From positions 1 through 21,588 of the forward strand of contig CAJTUT010000021.1 of assembly GCA_910579455.1 (NCBI GenBank): a DNA stretch of 21,588 bases, in the 5' to 3' direction. The stretch comes from an uncultured Bacilli bacterium (GTDB lineage: Bacteria; Bacillota_I; Bacilli_A; RF39; UBA660). The position numbers were made by a program, and so were the translations under genes. The first letter of the stretch is position 1; each line of letters starts with the position of its first letter. This document shows positions 1 to 6,518 of the stretch, piece by piece. Under the pieces are notes generated by a model, which worked only from the letters and a program-made list of their open reading frames with translations, ran no database searches and was not told the origin of the DNA.

Positions 1-60
1 GAAATCTTTTTGGCATGGGTTCTTTTCCAATTTTAATTTTTGAAAGAAAACTATTGACTT

Positions 61-255
61 TTAATAGTTAGCCTTTCTGAATTTAAGTCTTCTGTTTCCA
101 CCATTATTTCATCAAGCTTGTTATATAGATTCTTTGACCTCACTATCTTAAACTAAATTAATAATAGAAATAAAAGCTGAACTGTCAATTTGTTAGATTC
201 TAAGACCTCTGTAATTTGCTGTTCTCACTTAAACTCTTGGTAAATAATTTAACAT
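61..255 (-). pseudogene. Decayed reading frame, unidentified
   Basis: No intact gene is visible in the first 369 bases. On the minus strand one reading frame stays protein-like across about 190 bases but is broken by at least two in-frame stops (near 153 and 225) and ends at a third near 55. The readable pieces are polar and helical (for example NKLDEIMVETEDLNSERL), which suggests the eroded 3' part of a gene rather than random A+T-rich DNA. I do not recognise the family. An inverted repeat with 13-base arms lies at 240-252 and 276-288. Low confidence. Confidence 0.25.
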
Positions 256-369
256 AAAAAAATAAGATATAAATATTAAATTATTTACATCTTAAAGTAT
301 ACTTGTAATTTGTTGCCCTCTTTATAATTTTGATATCCAATTATTTTATCATCAAATGTTAGAAATGTT

Positions 370-1227
370 TTATCTTTGATATTTTTCTTTTTGTCTTATA
401 ACATAATTACTAATATTTTTATCATAATCTGGATATAAATAATTTAAACATTGTGCCACTTCTTTTGATACCATTCTAAAAATTCCCATACATAATTCTA
501 AAGATTTCCACATTTCTGTATATGACCCCATATTATATGTAGCAAGAATTTTCTTCCATAATTCAGGTGAAATATATCGTTCTAAAAATTTATAGTTTTT
601 TCCTAGACTAAAACTATAACCTTGCTCTATTCCAACCTTCCATGAAATCATTCGCAGTAATTCCATACGCACAATATTATTTAAATGGTCGATTGCAAAT
701 AAAATTTCCTTTCGACATAATCCTTTCACTACATATGTTACAGTATTCCAAAATTCATTACAGCAATCATCAAAAGAACGTGCTGTCGGATGTTCTATAT
801 AATAATCTTCATCTGTAGGTACTGGTATATTAGTAACACGATTATCCTTATCTAATAATAATTTTACTAATTTATCCCAAGTAAAATATTCATCTAAAAC
901 TTCTAATGGCAATAATGTCAAATCTATTTTAACTCCGTCCCAAAATAACATAAGATATGAATACCCTTTTTCTTCTTTTGGAAACAATTCCATATCCTCG
1001 GGTTTTTGCATAATAAGTCTCTCTCCAAAAACATTAAGCCACTCATCACTATTAATAAAACTCTGCATGTCTGTGACAAAAAAAGTAATATCATAATCTT
1101 GAAAATCATCTGGTATAATATTAATATTTGTTCTTGAACCTTCTAAAGTAACCACCCTAATTCTATCATCTGCTTTAGCAAAATTAAGTATAGTATCATA
1201 TATTTGTTTCTCTGTTCTCATTTTCAT
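370..1227 (-). CDS. ant(6)-Ib: Aminoglycoside 6-nucleotidyltransferase ANT(6)-Ib
   Basis: A cytoplasmic enzyme of 285 residues that transfers AMP from ATP to the 6-hydroxyl of streptomycin and so gives streptomycin resistance. The nucleotidyltransferase signature is intact: LEGSRTN at residues 28-34 and the metal-binding acidic pair in DYDITFF (Asp44, Asp46). Length and the whole sequence fit the ANT(6)/AadE family. From memory it closely matches ANT(6)-Ib, the variant first described next to tet(44) in a Campylobacter fetus island, so the allele name is recall plus context rather than a search result. The ATG at 1227 is preceded by AAAAGTGAG and by an extended -10 promoter at 1260-1265, so it probably has its own transcript. 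No frameshift or missing motif is seen. Confidence 0.9.
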   Translation of the reverse strand: MKMRTEKQIYDTILNFAKADDRIRVVTLEGSRTNINIIPDDFQDYDITFFVTDMQSFINSDEWLNVFGERLIMQKPEDMELFPKEEKGYSYLMLFWDGVKIDLTLLPLEVLDEYFTWDKLVKLLLDKDNRVTNIPVPTDEDYYIEHPTARSFDDCCNEFWNTVTYVVKGLCRKEILFAIDHLNNIVRMELLRMISWKVGIEQGYSFSLGKNYKFLERYISPELWKKILATYNMGSYTEMWKSLELCMGIFRMVSKEVAQCLNYLYPDYDKNISNYVIRQKEKYQR

Positions 1228-1259
1228 ATCAACTCACTTTTAAAATTATTATTACTTAT

Positions 1260-1265
1260 ATTATA
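1260..1265 (-). promoter_or_regulatory. Extended -10 promoter of ant(6)-Ib
   Basis: On the minus strand the sequence TGTTATAAT gives a perfect -10 hexamer with the upstream TG of an extended -10 element, 32 bases before the ATG. No good -35 hexamer is visible, which is acceptable for extended -10 promoters. It sits just downstream of the gene remnant at 1285-1499. Confidence 0.55.
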
Positions 1266-1284
1266 ACAGAAAAAAGTAAATTTT

Positions 1285-1499
1285 CTATTGCCTTAGATTT
1301 ACCTTAAACATAAAATTATTCTTTAAATTTAACCTTGTATCTATTTTATATTTTTTCCTTTTTGGATTTCCATCAATCCTATAAATGCTATTATTTTTAA
1401 TATCATAGCTTACAGACCAAATTGTATTAGCATCCTTTCTCTATCATAATCACATCTAAACAGTACAAAAATCTTTTTGATTTCTAAATACTTATCCAT
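1285..1499 (-). pseudogene. Frameshifted 3' remnant, possibly an amide C-N hydrolase
   Basis: The 314-base gap between ant(6)-Ib and tet(44) holds a broken gene end. From the ATG at 1499 a frame runs through a stretch reading FRCDYDRE and then stops. A second frame picks up after a shift near 1430-1440 and continues with ANTIWSVSYDIKNNSIYRID through about 45 codons to a stop at 1285-1287. The W-S-V-x-Y-D pattern followed by charged strands resembles the C-terminus of the penicillin V acylase / C45 linear amide C-N hydrolase group. That family call rests on a short motif and is tentative. The remnant shows that the two resistance genes were joined by loss of other DNA rather than forming a native operon. 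Confidence 0.45.
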
Positions 1500-1541
1500 A
1501 TCATCAACTACTTAACAAATTGTAATTTAGCGAATAGTAAC

Positions 1542-3464
1542 TTAATTTTCTTTTTTATTAAACATATGGCGTACTTTATCTATTCGATTATTTGGTCTGC
1601 GTGATTGAATAACTGGTTCACAAGTAGCAATTTGATAATCTTTTAATTCTGTCAAAAAAACTGCTTGCCCATTTGTATATAGAGTTAAAGTATTACGATA
1701 TTCATTAATACAACGTGCAGGAATATGTCCTGTAAAAATAACTTCATCATTTTTTGATTGACTTGTTTCAATTATTGCACAATGTTTTTGTGCATCATTA
1801 TATGCACGAGAAAAGTATTCCTGTGGTGTAAAAAGTATAAACGAAAGATATGGCTCTAATAATTGCGTTCCCGCTTTTTTCAATGTTTGTTCAAGTACAA
1901 TTGGGGCAAGAAAGCGAAAATCCGAGGGAGTACTAACAGGGCTATAATAAACACCATATTCAAAACATATTTTACAATCTGTCACTTTCCAACCATACAA
2001 TCCTTGCTCCAGTCCATAATTAATACCTTCTCTTACTGCATTTTGGAAACTTTGATTTAAATAACCGAGTGAAACTTTGCTTTCGTACTGTATTCCACTG
2101 CCAATTGGAAGTGGAGTTATTGATAATCCAATTGATGCCCAAAATGGATTTGGTGGTACTTCAATATGAATAGTATAATCTGCCTTTTGTAATGGCTTTT
2201 CCAAATAAATTACGGTTGGATCTTCGATTCTTATGTTTATGTGATATTTTTCAATCAACAGAGAACAGATAACTTCTAACTGCACTGTTCCTAAAAAAGA
2301 AATGATGATTTCATGTGTTATCGTATCAACATAATAACGTAAAAGAGGATCAGTATCTGCAATTTCTGTAAGAGCATCCAATAATTTTTCTCTCTCTTCT
2401 ATTTTTATCGGTTCAATTCTTGTTCGTAGTATTGGTGCAGTATTGTCATTCCATACATTGCATGGCAAAATCTTTTCATTTCCTATAATATCGTTCAATC
2501 TTAATGTATTGTTAGGTATAATAAAAATATCTCCAGAACAAACTATTTTTGTCTGTATCATTTCCCCATTTGAAGGAATATATATTTCTGTAAGTTTCAC
2601 TTTCTTTTTTTCTGGCAATATAATTGTATCTCGTAAGTGTAATGTTCCACTGTAAAGACGCAAATAAACTAATCTTTGCTTATGGTCTGTATATTCAATT
2701 TTAAAAACTCTTCCACATAGTTCTGAACCATTCTCATTCATTTCAGAACAAAAAAGATTTGAAATAGCTTCAATGAGTTGTTGAGTCCCTATATTATTTC
2801 TAGCACTTCCATGGTATATAGGAAACAACGAACCTTTTTTAACACACCTATATTCTTCATACGTTAATTCCTGTATAGTCAATTTTTCTCCTGCAATATA
2901 TTTTTTTAAAAGTTTATCATTTCTGGAAATTACAGGATCCCAATCATCTAAATCAATAATATTTTTAATTGATATTTCTGGAGTTAATGTTACATTTTGC
3001 ATAACAATAATATCATTTGAAAGTTTTTCTTTGATATTTTGATAAATATTATTTAAGTTAATTCCATCCTGATCTATTTTATTTATAAAAATAATTGTTG
3101 GTATATTCATTTTTTGAAGTGCATGGAATAGTATTCGAGTTTGTGCTTGTACACCATCTTTAGCAGAAATTACTAAAATAGCTCCATCAAGAACAGATAA
3201 GGAACGATACACTTCTGTTATAAAATCTGTATGTCCAGGAGTATCTACAATATTGATTTTGTAGTCATTCCAATTAAAAGAAGTAACTGCTGCCTGAATT
3301 GTGATTCCACGCTGACGTTCTAAAAACATAGTATCTGTCCTTGTTGTTCCCTTATCTACACTGCCTAATTCTAAAATCGCTCCACTTGTATAAAGTAGAC
3401 TTTCCGTTAAGGTCGTCTTTCCTGCATCTACATGAGCAAGAATACCAATGTTGATTATTTTCAT
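1542..3464 (-). CDS. tet(44): Tetracycline resistance ribosomal protection protein Tet(44)
   Basis: A 640-residue translational GTPase related to EF-G that binds the ribosome and releases tetracycline from the A site. GTPase motifs are intact: G1 AHVDAGKT (10-17), the RGIT switch region (52-55), G3 DTPGH (74-78) and G4 NKID (128-131). The EF-G-like C-terminal domains are complete, with the YSPVSTPSDFR stretch and the RRPNNRIDKVRHMFNKKEN end typical of the Tet(M/O/W) family. Details match my recollection of Tet(44) rather than Tet(M), including the N-terminus ILAHVDAGKT and the C-terminal KKEN. The start has a strong site, GGGAGGGAAGTTCC, before ATG. Only 49 bases separate it from the PadR gene upstream, leaving no room for the long attenuator leader that precedes tet(M). 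Expression is therefore probably driven from the VOC-PadR promoter. Confidence 0.93.
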   Translation of the reverse strand: MKIINIGILAHVDAGKTTLTESLLYTSGAILELGSVDKGTTRTDTMFLERQRGITIQAAVTSFNWNDYKINIVDTPGHTDFITEVYRSLSVLDGAILVISAKDGVQAQTRILFHALQKMNIPTIIFINKIDQDGINLNNIYQNIKEKLSNDIIVMQNVTLTPEISIKNIIDLDDWDPVISRNDKLLKKYIAGEKLTIQELTYEEYRCVKKGSLFPIYHGSARNNIGTQQLIEAISNLFCSEMNENGSELCGRVFKIEYTDHKQRLVYLRLYSGTLHLRDTIILPEKKKVKLTEIYIPSNGEMIQTKIVCSGDIFIIPNNTLRLNDIIGNEKILPCNVWNDNTAPILRTRIEPIKIEEREKLLDALTEIADTDPLLRYYVDTITHEIIISFLGTVQLEVICSLLIEKYHINIRIEDPTVIYLEKPLQKADYTIHIEVPPNPFWASIGLSITPLPIGSGIQYESKVSLGYLNQSFQNAVREGINYGLEQGLYGWKVTDCKICFEYGVYYSPVSTPSDFRFLAPIVLEQTLKKAGTQLLEPYLSFILFTPQEYFSRAYNDAQKHCAIIETSQSKNDEVIFTGHIPARCINEYRNTLTLYTNGQAVFLTELKDYQIATCEPVIQSRRPNNRIDKVRHMFNKKEN

Positions 3465-3513
3465 GGAACTTCCCTCCCTACAAATTTATCTTTTAACTTA
3501 AAATCAATATTTG

Positions 3514-4041
3514 CTAATTTTTTTCTTTTAAACTATTCTCAAAATCAATTATCCACTTTTCTAATGTTTCTACTAATGCTAATTGTTGTTTGAACATTTG
3601 TTTTCCAACATTAGGAATATGTTGTCTATGAGATTGTCTTTCATTTAGTAATTCTTTTAATTCTAATATCTTTGATTTTATATTAGAAACAAGAATCTGT
3701 TTTTGTTCATCATCTACTAAATCTAAATTCGTAATAATAACATTAAAATCCAAATATAGACTAACATCAGAATTTGAAATATCATTCATAAGTTTATTAA
3801 AATAATCATTACCTTTGTCAGTAATAGTATATACTGCTTTATCTGGCATATTTCCCTCTTTCTCTTTATGACTAACAATATATTTTTTTGATTCTAATTG
3901 TAATACTTTCTTATAAATAGACTGTTCACTAATTTTTACCCATCTTGGTATATTACGATATTCTATATTTTTTTTAATATCATAAGCACTTTGTGATTTT
4001 TGTTTAATAAGTCCTAATAATACCAAATCTATATTTGACAT
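3514..4041 (-). CDS. PadR-family transcriptional regulator
   Basis: A 175-residue DNA-binding protein. Residues 1-80 form the PadR winged helix: LVLLGLIKQKSQSAYDIKKN at the start, a recognition helix around SEQSIYKKVLQLESKKYI, and the wing with AVYTITDKGNDYF. The C-terminal half (about 90-170) is helical with KSKILELKELLNERQ, as in the dimerisation domain of the longer PadR/Vir class. It begins 12 bases after the VOC gene with AAGGAATAGAG before the ATG and ends 49 bases before tet(44), so all three genes look co-transcribed. PadR proteins commonly repress their own operon and respond to toxic small molecules. The perfect dyad over the operon promoter at 4438-4458 is the likely operator. The ligand cannot be told from the sequence. 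Confidence 0.88.
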   Translation of the reverse strand: MSNIDLVLLGLIKQKSQSAYDIKKNIEYRNIPRWVKISEQSIYKKVLQLESKKYIVSHKEKEGNMPDKAVYTITDKGNDYFNKLMNDISNSDVSLYLDFNVIITNLDLVDDEQKQILVSNIKSKILELKELLNERQSHRQHIPNVGKQMFKQQLALVETLEKWIIDFENSLKEKN

Positions 4042-4053
4042 AATCTCTATTCC

Positions 4054-4404
4054 TTACTTAATATAATCTGTAACGCCAAGTCTATTTCCAAATGGATCTT
4101 CAAACTCGACTGCATTACCAGTTCCAATTTTAAAAGGCTCACTCAAAAATTTTATACCATTATTCAACATTTCTTTATAGAAGATTGCGACATCTTCTAC
4201 TTCAAACCATATTGTAGGCTTTAAATTCTCAAATTTATTTTTGTCTTTTAGAATTATTGCAGGTTCTTCATTTCCAATATTATAAGCAACCATTCCCTTA
4301 TTAGAGAAATCAAATTTCTTTTTTAACCCCAATATTTCCTCATAATATCTTTTTGCTTCTTCCATATTATCTACTGGAAGAAAATAGTTGTCATAATTTT
4401 TCAT
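4054..4404 (-). CDS. VOC-family (glyoxalase/bleomycin-resistance fold) protein
   Basis: A 116-residue protein of the vicinal oxygen chelate fold, which includes glyoxalases, dioxygenases and antibiotic-sequestering proteins. Visible features are FLPVDNMEEAKRYYEEILGL at the start, a middle strand with ILKDKN, and the typical end EFEDPFGNRLGVTDY. One fold unit is present, as in small dimeric resistance proteins. I chose the ATG at 4404. An upstream GTG at 4413 is in frame, but it is only two bases from the AAGGAG site while the ATG is 11 bases away. It is the first gene of the operon with the PadR regulator and tet(44). Binding or modification of a toxic compound would fit, but the substrate is unknown. 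Confidence 0.82.
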   Translation of the reverse strand: MKNYDNYFLPVDNMEEAKRYYEEILGLKKKFDFSNKGMVAYNIGNEEPAIILKDKNKFENLKPTIWFEVEDVAIFYKEMLNNGIKFLSEPFKIGTGNAVEFEDPFGNRLGVTDYIK

Positions 4405-4437
4405 ATACTCCACATCTCCTTTTTTGCTATAAACTAC

Positions 4438-4474
4438 ACTACTATATTTTATAGTAGTTATCGTTAAAAGTCAA
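4438..4474 (-). promoter_or_regulatory. Promoter of the VOC-PadR-tet(44) operon with overlapping operator
   Basis: Minus strand: -35 TTGACT at 4469-4474, a 17-base spacer, and -10 TAAAAT at 4446-4451. A perfect inverted repeat at 4438-4458, with nine-base arms ACTACTATA and TATAGTAGT around three bases, covers the -10 box. A dimeric repressor bound there would block polymerase. The neighbouring PadR protein is the obvious candidate, but that link is inferred. Confidence 0.7.
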
Positions 4475-4484
4475 TATATAACAA

Positions 4485-4512
4485 AAAAGACTGTCATTAC
4501 TGACAATCTTTT
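4485..4512 (-). terminator. Rho-independent terminator after the alkyltransferase-like gene
   Basis: On the minus strand a 12-base-pair stem (AAAAGATTGTCA with TGACAGTCTTTT, one G-U pair) with a four-base loop is followed by a run of T. It insulates the alkyltransferase-like gene from the VOC operon promoter just downstream. Confidence 0.75.
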
Positions 4513-4557
4513 CGGTAAATTACTATAAATCAATAACTATAAAATTGTAATTTGTAA

Positions 4558-5034
4558 TTATAGTTCTATCAAACTATTTTCAAAATCCTTAACATAGTAT
4601 TTTATATTCTTTGTTCCTTTTGAAATAATTGTGTGTCCTTCTTCTTCAAGTAATCTTTTTTGTAATTTTATTCCCTCTGGATATTTAACATTTAATTCTC
4701 CATCTGATTTCAAAGTTCTCCAATATGGTGTAATATCTTCATCTCTTTGATAACTAGCCCAAGCAACTATATTTACAAATATACCTGCTGTCATAGGATC
4801 AGTGAAGTCTGCATTATTTGTCTTTGCTAGATAATCTCTCATAACACTAACAGTTATAAGTTTTCCCTTTGGTACTTTTTTCATTAACTCATCATAATAA
4901 ATAGGTGGTGCAAAAAACATTTTAGTTCCACCATATTTTTTTATTATTTTTTCATCTTCTACTATTTGTATTTTAGGCATATCTTTATTGTTGTTCATCA
5001 TTACATTAAAATCTTTTTTACTTTCATTAGCCAT
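4558..5034 (-). CDS. Alkyltransferase-like (MGMT family) protein lacking the acceptor cysteine
   Basis: A 158-residue protein of a bacterial MGMT/alkyltransferase-like family. The recognisable core runs from PKGKLITVSVMRDYLAK (about 56-71) and DPMTAGIFVNIVAWA (79-93) to ITPYWRTLKSDGELN (101-115) and the LQKRLLEEEGH motif (124-134). In true O6-alkylguanine transferases the active site reads PCHR. Here it is PYWR (103-106), so no alkyl-acceptor cysteine is present and a DNA-lesion-binding role like that of ATL proteins is more likely than direct repair. I chose the ATG at 5034, which has GGAG ten bases upstream. An in-frame TTG at 5055 would add seven residues but lacks a ribosome site. It lies 33 bases after the 47-residue membrane protein gene and probably shares its transcript. 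Confidence 0.75.
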   Translation of the reverse strand: MANESKKDFNVMMNNNKDMPKIQIVEDEKIIKKYGGTKMFFAPPIYYDELMKKVPKGKLITVSVMRDYLAKTNNADFTDPMTAGIFVNIVAWASYQRDEDITPYWRTLKSDGELNVKYPEGIKLQKRLLEEEGHTIISKGTKNIKYYVKDFENSLIEL

Positions 5035-5067
5035 AGTATTCCAACTCCATTTCAAATTGTAATTTGT

Positions 5068-5211
5068 CTATTTTGCAATAAATCTATAAATTGCATAAAC
5101 CACCCATATAAGCCAAGAATATGCCCACGCATCAAATATAATACTTATTGATAAATATACAATAGCCACTATAATTGCTATTACCCAATTCATTATCTTT
5201 TTCTTATCCAT
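5068..5211 (-). CDS. 47-residue membrane protein
   Basis: A short gene that begins MDKKKIMNWVIAI and ends YRFIAK. After a lysine-rich start, residues 8-26 are almost entirely Ile, Val, Ala, Leu and Tyr. A second hydrophobic stretch, rich in Trp (AWAYSWLIWVVYAI), covers about 28-42, so it may be a two-helix hairpin in the membrane. Ribosome site AGGAGG lies seven bases before the ATG, and an extended -10 promoter is at 5256-5261. It is followed after 33 bases by the alkyltransferase-like gene. No family is recognised and the function is unknown. The strong translation signal and codon-clean frame make it a credible gene. Confidence 0.7.
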   Translation of the reverse strand: MDKKKIMNWVIAIIVAIVYLSISIIFDAWAYSWLIWVVYAIYRFIAK

Positions 5212-5255
5212 TTAGATTCCTCCTATTAAACAAATTACTATTTGTTGTTAAGATT

Positions 5256-5261
5256 ATTATA
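5256..5261 (-). promoter_or_regulatory. Extended -10 promoter of the small membrane protein
   Basis: Minus-strand TGTTATAAT is a consensus -10 with an upstream TG, 44 bases before the ATG at 5211. The -35 region is only T-rich. Confidence 0.55.
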
Positions 5262-5274
5262 ACATTTTTTCCAA

Positions 5275-5382
5275 AATAAAAATAGTTCTGTACTAGCAAC
5301 TATTTGAAAGTGAGATGCCTGTATGATAGGCACTGTTAAATGGTTCAATAGTTAAGTTATTATCTTAACTATTACAAGTATA
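5275..5382 (-). ncRNA. Candidate small RNA or attenuated leader with three dyads
   Basis: Minus strand: -35 TTGTAG (5401-5406), 18-base spacer, -10 TATACT (5377-5382). Right after the -10 lies a perfect inverted repeat with ten-base arms AATAGTTAAG and CTTAACTATT (5347-5373). Then come a GCCT/AGGC hairpin (about 5322-5336) and an eight-pair hairpin, AAATAGTT with AACTATTT, followed by a T-rich tract (about 5277-5308). No reading frame fits. A transcript of about 90 bases ending at the last hairpin is possible. Alternatively the hairpin attenuates read-through into the membrane protein gene. The first dyad could be an operator. Not assigned to a known RNA family. Confidence 0.4.
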
Positions 5383-5464
5383 ACATAAATCGCCAAAAAA
5401 CTACAATAGTTCTACACTATTTTTATTTAATCATAAATCTCCCCTCTTCTTTTTATAATTTATT

Positions 5465-6517
5465 TCAATTCCAAAAACTATAATTATTCTCTTTAATTCG
5501 ATTTTGTTCTTTTATAATAATTAAAAATCTTTTAATATCATCTAAAAAATAAATTCTATCTTTATAAATTATTTTATCTTCATCATATAAATATAAATGT
5601 AATGCTCCTAATAGTTTTCTTATTTTACAATCATATGTATTTGTATTAACTTTAACTTGAAATGTATAAACTTCAATGCTTTCTTTATTTATTACTTTAT
5701 TACAATTTTCAAAATCGCTAAAAATCATTTCTTTTTCAAAATCCTTCAAAAATTGTGGAATATTTGCAATTAGAACTTTATCTTCTTCCAATAAAAAATT
5801 TGGATATACGATTATATTTGAATCTTTTTTATTAAAGGTTTTTATGATATTCTTCATAACTTTTTCTTCATCTTTAGTTAATTGTTCTAAATTCTTATTT
5901 AAAAGTTCATAAATAAACATAATTTCTTCATTTTTCAAATTTTTACTTATTTTACAAATAAAATACTTTAATTCTTCCTTATTAAGTTCATTTTTATAAT
6001 TTAAAAGATATCTGTTATTAGCTCTTCCAAAGAAAATATTATAATATAATTTCATTTTATTAAGTCCTGTTAAAAAATCATTTGTTAATAAATACAAATT
6101 ACTTTTTTTAATAGAATCATAAGTTGTTGAGGAATAAGCATTAAAAACATCTCCTGATATGTCACTACAAAAGTTAGTTAATTTATTTTCATTCATAAAA
6201 TAAGAATCCAAAAAAATTTTAGAAATACCTTTTCTTTTATGTAATTGTTCTAATTGATCTAATAATGTATCAAAATAAACTAAGACATATGTAAGTGATC
6301 TTATTGATAAATATCCATCTCGTGTATATCTATAACGCTTACGATTTAATTCAAATACCTTTAACACATTCTTATCTTTAAAATAATTTAAAAGTATTTC
6401 ATTATGATTCAGATTATATTTATCCATAATTTTTTTAATCATGGATAATAATTGTTCATTACTTTGAAATTCAATTTTATCATTTGTTATTTTTTCATAA
6501 ATTATATTTTCTTTCAT
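5465..6517 (-). CDS. Hypothetical protein, related to its upstream neighbour
   Basis: A 350-residue protein of unknown function, rich in Lys, Asn, Ile and Phe and predicted to be mostly helical and soluble, with no signal peptide or membrane segment. I start at the ATG at 6517, one base after the upstream stop and with GGAGTAAGTAAC before it, so the two genes are translationally coupled. An earlier in-frame start would overlap the neighbour. The C-terminus carries KVNTNTYDCKIRKL, then about 15 residues later IIYKDRIYFLDDIKRFLIII. The same pattern is found at the end of the 6519-7859 product. A middle stretch, KRYRYTRDGYLSIRSL followed by YFDTLLDQL, also has a counterpart there. The two proteins therefore look like diverged paralogues, probably partners. 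No catalytic motif is recognised. Confidence 0.75.
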   Translation of the reverse strand: MKENIIYEKITNDKIEFQSNEQLLSMIKKIMDKYNLNHNEILLNYFKDKNVLKVFELNRKRYRYTRDGYLSIRSLTYVLVYFDTLLDQLEQLHKRKGISKIFLDSYFMNENKLTNFCSDISGDVFNAYSSTTYDSIKKSNLYLLTNDFLTGLNKMKLYYNIFFGRANNRYLLNYKNELNKEELKYFICKISKNLKNEEIMFIYELLNKNLEQLTKDEEKVMKNIIKTFNKKDSNIIVYPNFLLEEDKVLIANIPQFLKDFEKEMIFSDFENCNKVINKESIEVYTFQVKVNTNTYDCKIRKLLGALHLYLYDEDKIIYKDRIYFLDDIKRFLIIIKEQNRIKENNYSFWN

Positions 6518-6518
6518 G

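Noticed and set aside
240..288. Inverted repeat with 13-base arms as an insertion-sequence end or a terminator
   Set aside because: The arms are almost all A and T, the loop is 23 bases, and no transposase or T run accompanies it.
286..372. Short minus-strand frame ending in NYKEGNKLQVYFKM that overlaps the end of ant(6)-Ib
   Set aside because: It has no start codon or ribosome site of its own and only about 30 codons; it may be a remnant of an older gene end but cannot be supported as a gene.
3465..3513. Leader peptide and attenuator of the tet(M) type upstream of tet(44)
   Set aside because: Only 49 bases separate the PadR stop from the tet(44) start, and no short frame or paired hairpins fit.
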